From Bacteroidota bacterium (GTDB lineage: Bacteria; Bacteroidota; Bacteroidia; Chitinophagales; BACL12), in contig JADJJZ010000011.1 of assembly GCA_016706255.1 (NCBI GenBank), positions 62,001-126,000 on the forward strand: 64,000 nucleotides of DNA, read 5' to 3'. The position numbers were made by a program, and so were the translations under genes. Within the stretch, counting starts at the first letter, position 1. Every line of letters begins with the position of its first letter. Below the pieces are notes generated by a model, which had not been told where the DNA came from, made no database searches, and saw only the letters and a list, made by a program, of their open reading frames with translations. Shown here one piece after another: positions 63,621 to 64,000 of the stretch.

Positions 63621-64000
63621 TTAATTGCTGCTTTCAGCAAATAGTTTAAAATCATCAAGAAATTTTTGCGACTGTTTTTTAAAAGCTCCAGGCATTAGCG
63701 TACTGATTGTTTTCATCATGAATCCTGAAAATTTAAATTCAGTTTCAGTTATCCATGTAGTGCTTCCATCACCATTATCAATAAATGAATTGCTGACGTG
63801 ATTCCACACATTTTTAGCTTCATAAATGCCTGCAAATATTTTTGGCAAATTGCGTTCAGTTATAGTTTCAGTCATTTCAACAAGTCGGTTACCCATTTGA
63901 TAAATTAATTTTGAAACAGCACCTGGCTGACCTGCAACACCTTTTATCAACTCAAAAGATTGTAAACTTGGTTGCCAGTGTTTCATGTTGTCGGGATTAT
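63621..64000 (-). CDS. SRPBCC family protein, partial (N-terminus outside window)
   Basis: At least 126 residues; the frame continues through the window edge with NPDNMKHWQPSL, which fits the interior of this family rather than a start. KLIYQMGNRLVEMTETI, FAGIYEAKNVWNHVSNSF and TTWITETEFKFSGFMMK follow an SRPBCC fold. It is a separate gene from the SRPBCC protein at 57257. Convergent with kup; a shared terminator lies downstream. Confidence 0.85.
   Translation of the reverse strand, partial: NPDNMKHWQPSLQSFELIKGVAGQPGAVSKLIYQMGNRLVEMTETITERNLPKIFAGIYEAKNVWNHVSNSFIDNGDGSTTWITETEFKFSGFMMKTISTLMPGAFKKQSQKFLDDFKLFAESSN

Overview
The window is from a low-GC member of the Bacteroidota. The evidence is at least six predicted type IX secretion (T9SS) cargo proteins, a gliding-type C-terminal sorting domain, DUF2851, GWxTD, WbqC and ORF6N families typical of that phylum, and several start-proximal matches to the Bacteroidota promoter pattern TTTG-(19-20 nt)-TAnnTTTG. 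The genus cannot be named from the sequence alone; a free-living environmental lineage (Saprospiria/Chitinophagia-like) is my inference.

Layout. 0-9 kb: housekeeping and envelope genes (WbqC, GWxTD, GT2, aroQ, xerD, tRNA-Leu(GAG), PspC, DUF2851, pyrF), with a 1-kb tandem repeat block at 3.35-4.33 kb. 9-24 kb: an accessory stretch of T9SS surface proteins. One very large gene carries three apparent frameshifts. An 885-bp two-gene block is present twice in direct orientation 5,610 bp apart. Blocks of a 53-bp-period REP-like palindrome lie around these copies, and an ORF6N remnant closes the region. 24-30 kb: NifU-like/Mrp iron-sulfur genes, topA, a SirB1-type protein and a glycosyltransferase. 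30-37.5 kb: a large non-coding array built from units of about 160 and 273 bp, interrupted by a TonB-like/TetR/cupin group and by an IS4-family insertion sequence. 37.5-45.6 kb: GNAT, DUF347 membrane protein (frameshifted), two secreted proteins, prfB with a programmed +1 frameshift, glpD and phoH. 45.6-53.3 kb: GC-rich inverted repeats, parE, an ECF sigma factor with an envelope-spanning partner, an acidic lipoprotein and parC. 53.3-64 kb: a secreted-protein gene flanked by 246-bp near-identical direct repeats, a DUF2256/SDR/SRPBCC cluster, a T9SS type-B protein, and a KdpD-like kinase/KdpE/Kup potassium operon.

The most distinctive points are: (1) a modular family of non-coding repeats scattered over at least six loci that share an AACAGCCG/CGGCTGTT joint; (2) a prfB recoding site that uses UAA instead of the usual UGA; (3) a TetR operator palindrome that coincides with a near-ideal Bacteroidota promoter; (4) gene cassettes bracketed by long direct repeats. 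No defence island, CRISPR array, retron or prophage was recognised.
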